Source of the DNA: Pseudomonadota bacterium
GTDB lineage: Bacteria; Pseudomonadota; Alphaproteobacteria; Rhizobiales; Xanthobacteraceae
Reading direction: 5' to 3'
Assembly: GCA_023433965.1 (NCBI GenBank)
Contig: JAEYTQ010000699.1
Span: 1 to 5,083 of the forward strand
Length of the DNA stretch: 5,083 nucleotides
The translations under genes and the position numbers were made by a program. Shown here piece by piece: positions 5,055 to 5,083 of this stretch. The notes beneath the pieces were generated by a model that saw only the letters and a list, made by a program, of their open reading frames with translations, was not told the origin of the DNA and did no database searches. Each line of letters starts with the position of its first letter. The first letter of the stretch is position 1.

Positions 5055-5083
5055 ATGCCGAGTTTCTTCATCGACAGGCCGAT
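5055..5083 (+). CDS. RND efflux inner-membrane pump, AcrB-like, N-terminal fragment (runs off the right edge)
   Basis: The ATG at 5055 opens a frame reading MPSFFIDRP to the window edge. This is the near-invariant start of hydrophobe/amphiphile RND pumps (AcrB begins MPNFFIDRPIFAWV), the proton-driven trimeric transporters that work with an AcrA-like adaptor. The position, directly downstream of such an adaptor on the same strand, makes the call strong despite only nine codons. Candidate ribosome binding sites are GAGGG at 5039-5043 and the closer AGAG at 5045-5048. The 179-base gap from the adaptor gene is unusually long for this pair and is filled with repeats. Confidence 0.85.

Overview
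This is a GC-rich window with compact gene packing, long antisense shadow frames and strong G/C at third codon positions. This points to an alphaproteobacterium. The recalled look of the proteins and of the intergenic palindromic repeats suggests a Bradyrhizobium-like member of the Rhizobiales; that is an inference from memory, with no search behind it.

Left half, minus strand (about 2257 down to 1): a likely co-transcribed set. First comes a four-helix MotA/TolQ/ExbB-type proton-channel subunit. After a 159-base gap that holds a large palindromic repeat comes its probable partner, a MotB-like inner-membrane protein with one membrane helix, a long coiled coil and a C-terminal OmpA-like peptidoglycan-binding domain. 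A GNAT-type acetyltransferase follows, whose GTG start overlaps the stop codon of the MotB-like gene by one base; it runs off the left edge. The channel and the OmpA-domain protein together look like a non-flagellar, ion-driven stator or envelope complex of unknown load.

Middle, plus strand (2450-3523): a SAM-dependent methyltransferase of the cyclopropane-fatty-acid-synthase / coclaurine N-methyltransferase type, transcribed divergently from the channel gene across a short gap (2258-2449). Its SAM-binding loop is intact, but several positions in the catalytic signatures are substituted. A perfect hairpin covers its 3' end.

Right part, plus strand (3661-5083): the start of an RND multidrug-type efflux operon. 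An AcrA/MexA-like periplasmic adaptor lipoprotein is followed, after 179 bases carrying REP-like inverted repeats, by the first nine codons of an AcrB-like inner-membrane pump. The relatively AT-rich leader before the adaptor gene has two perfect inverted repeats, one of them overlapping the ribosome binding site. No complete defence system, phage gene, insertion sequence, CRISPR array or recognisable RNA gene is visible. The points most worth a second look are the altered catalytic motifs of the methyltransferase, the multi-hairpin repeat inside the stator gene pair, and a second acidic residue in the membrane helix of the MotB-like protein.
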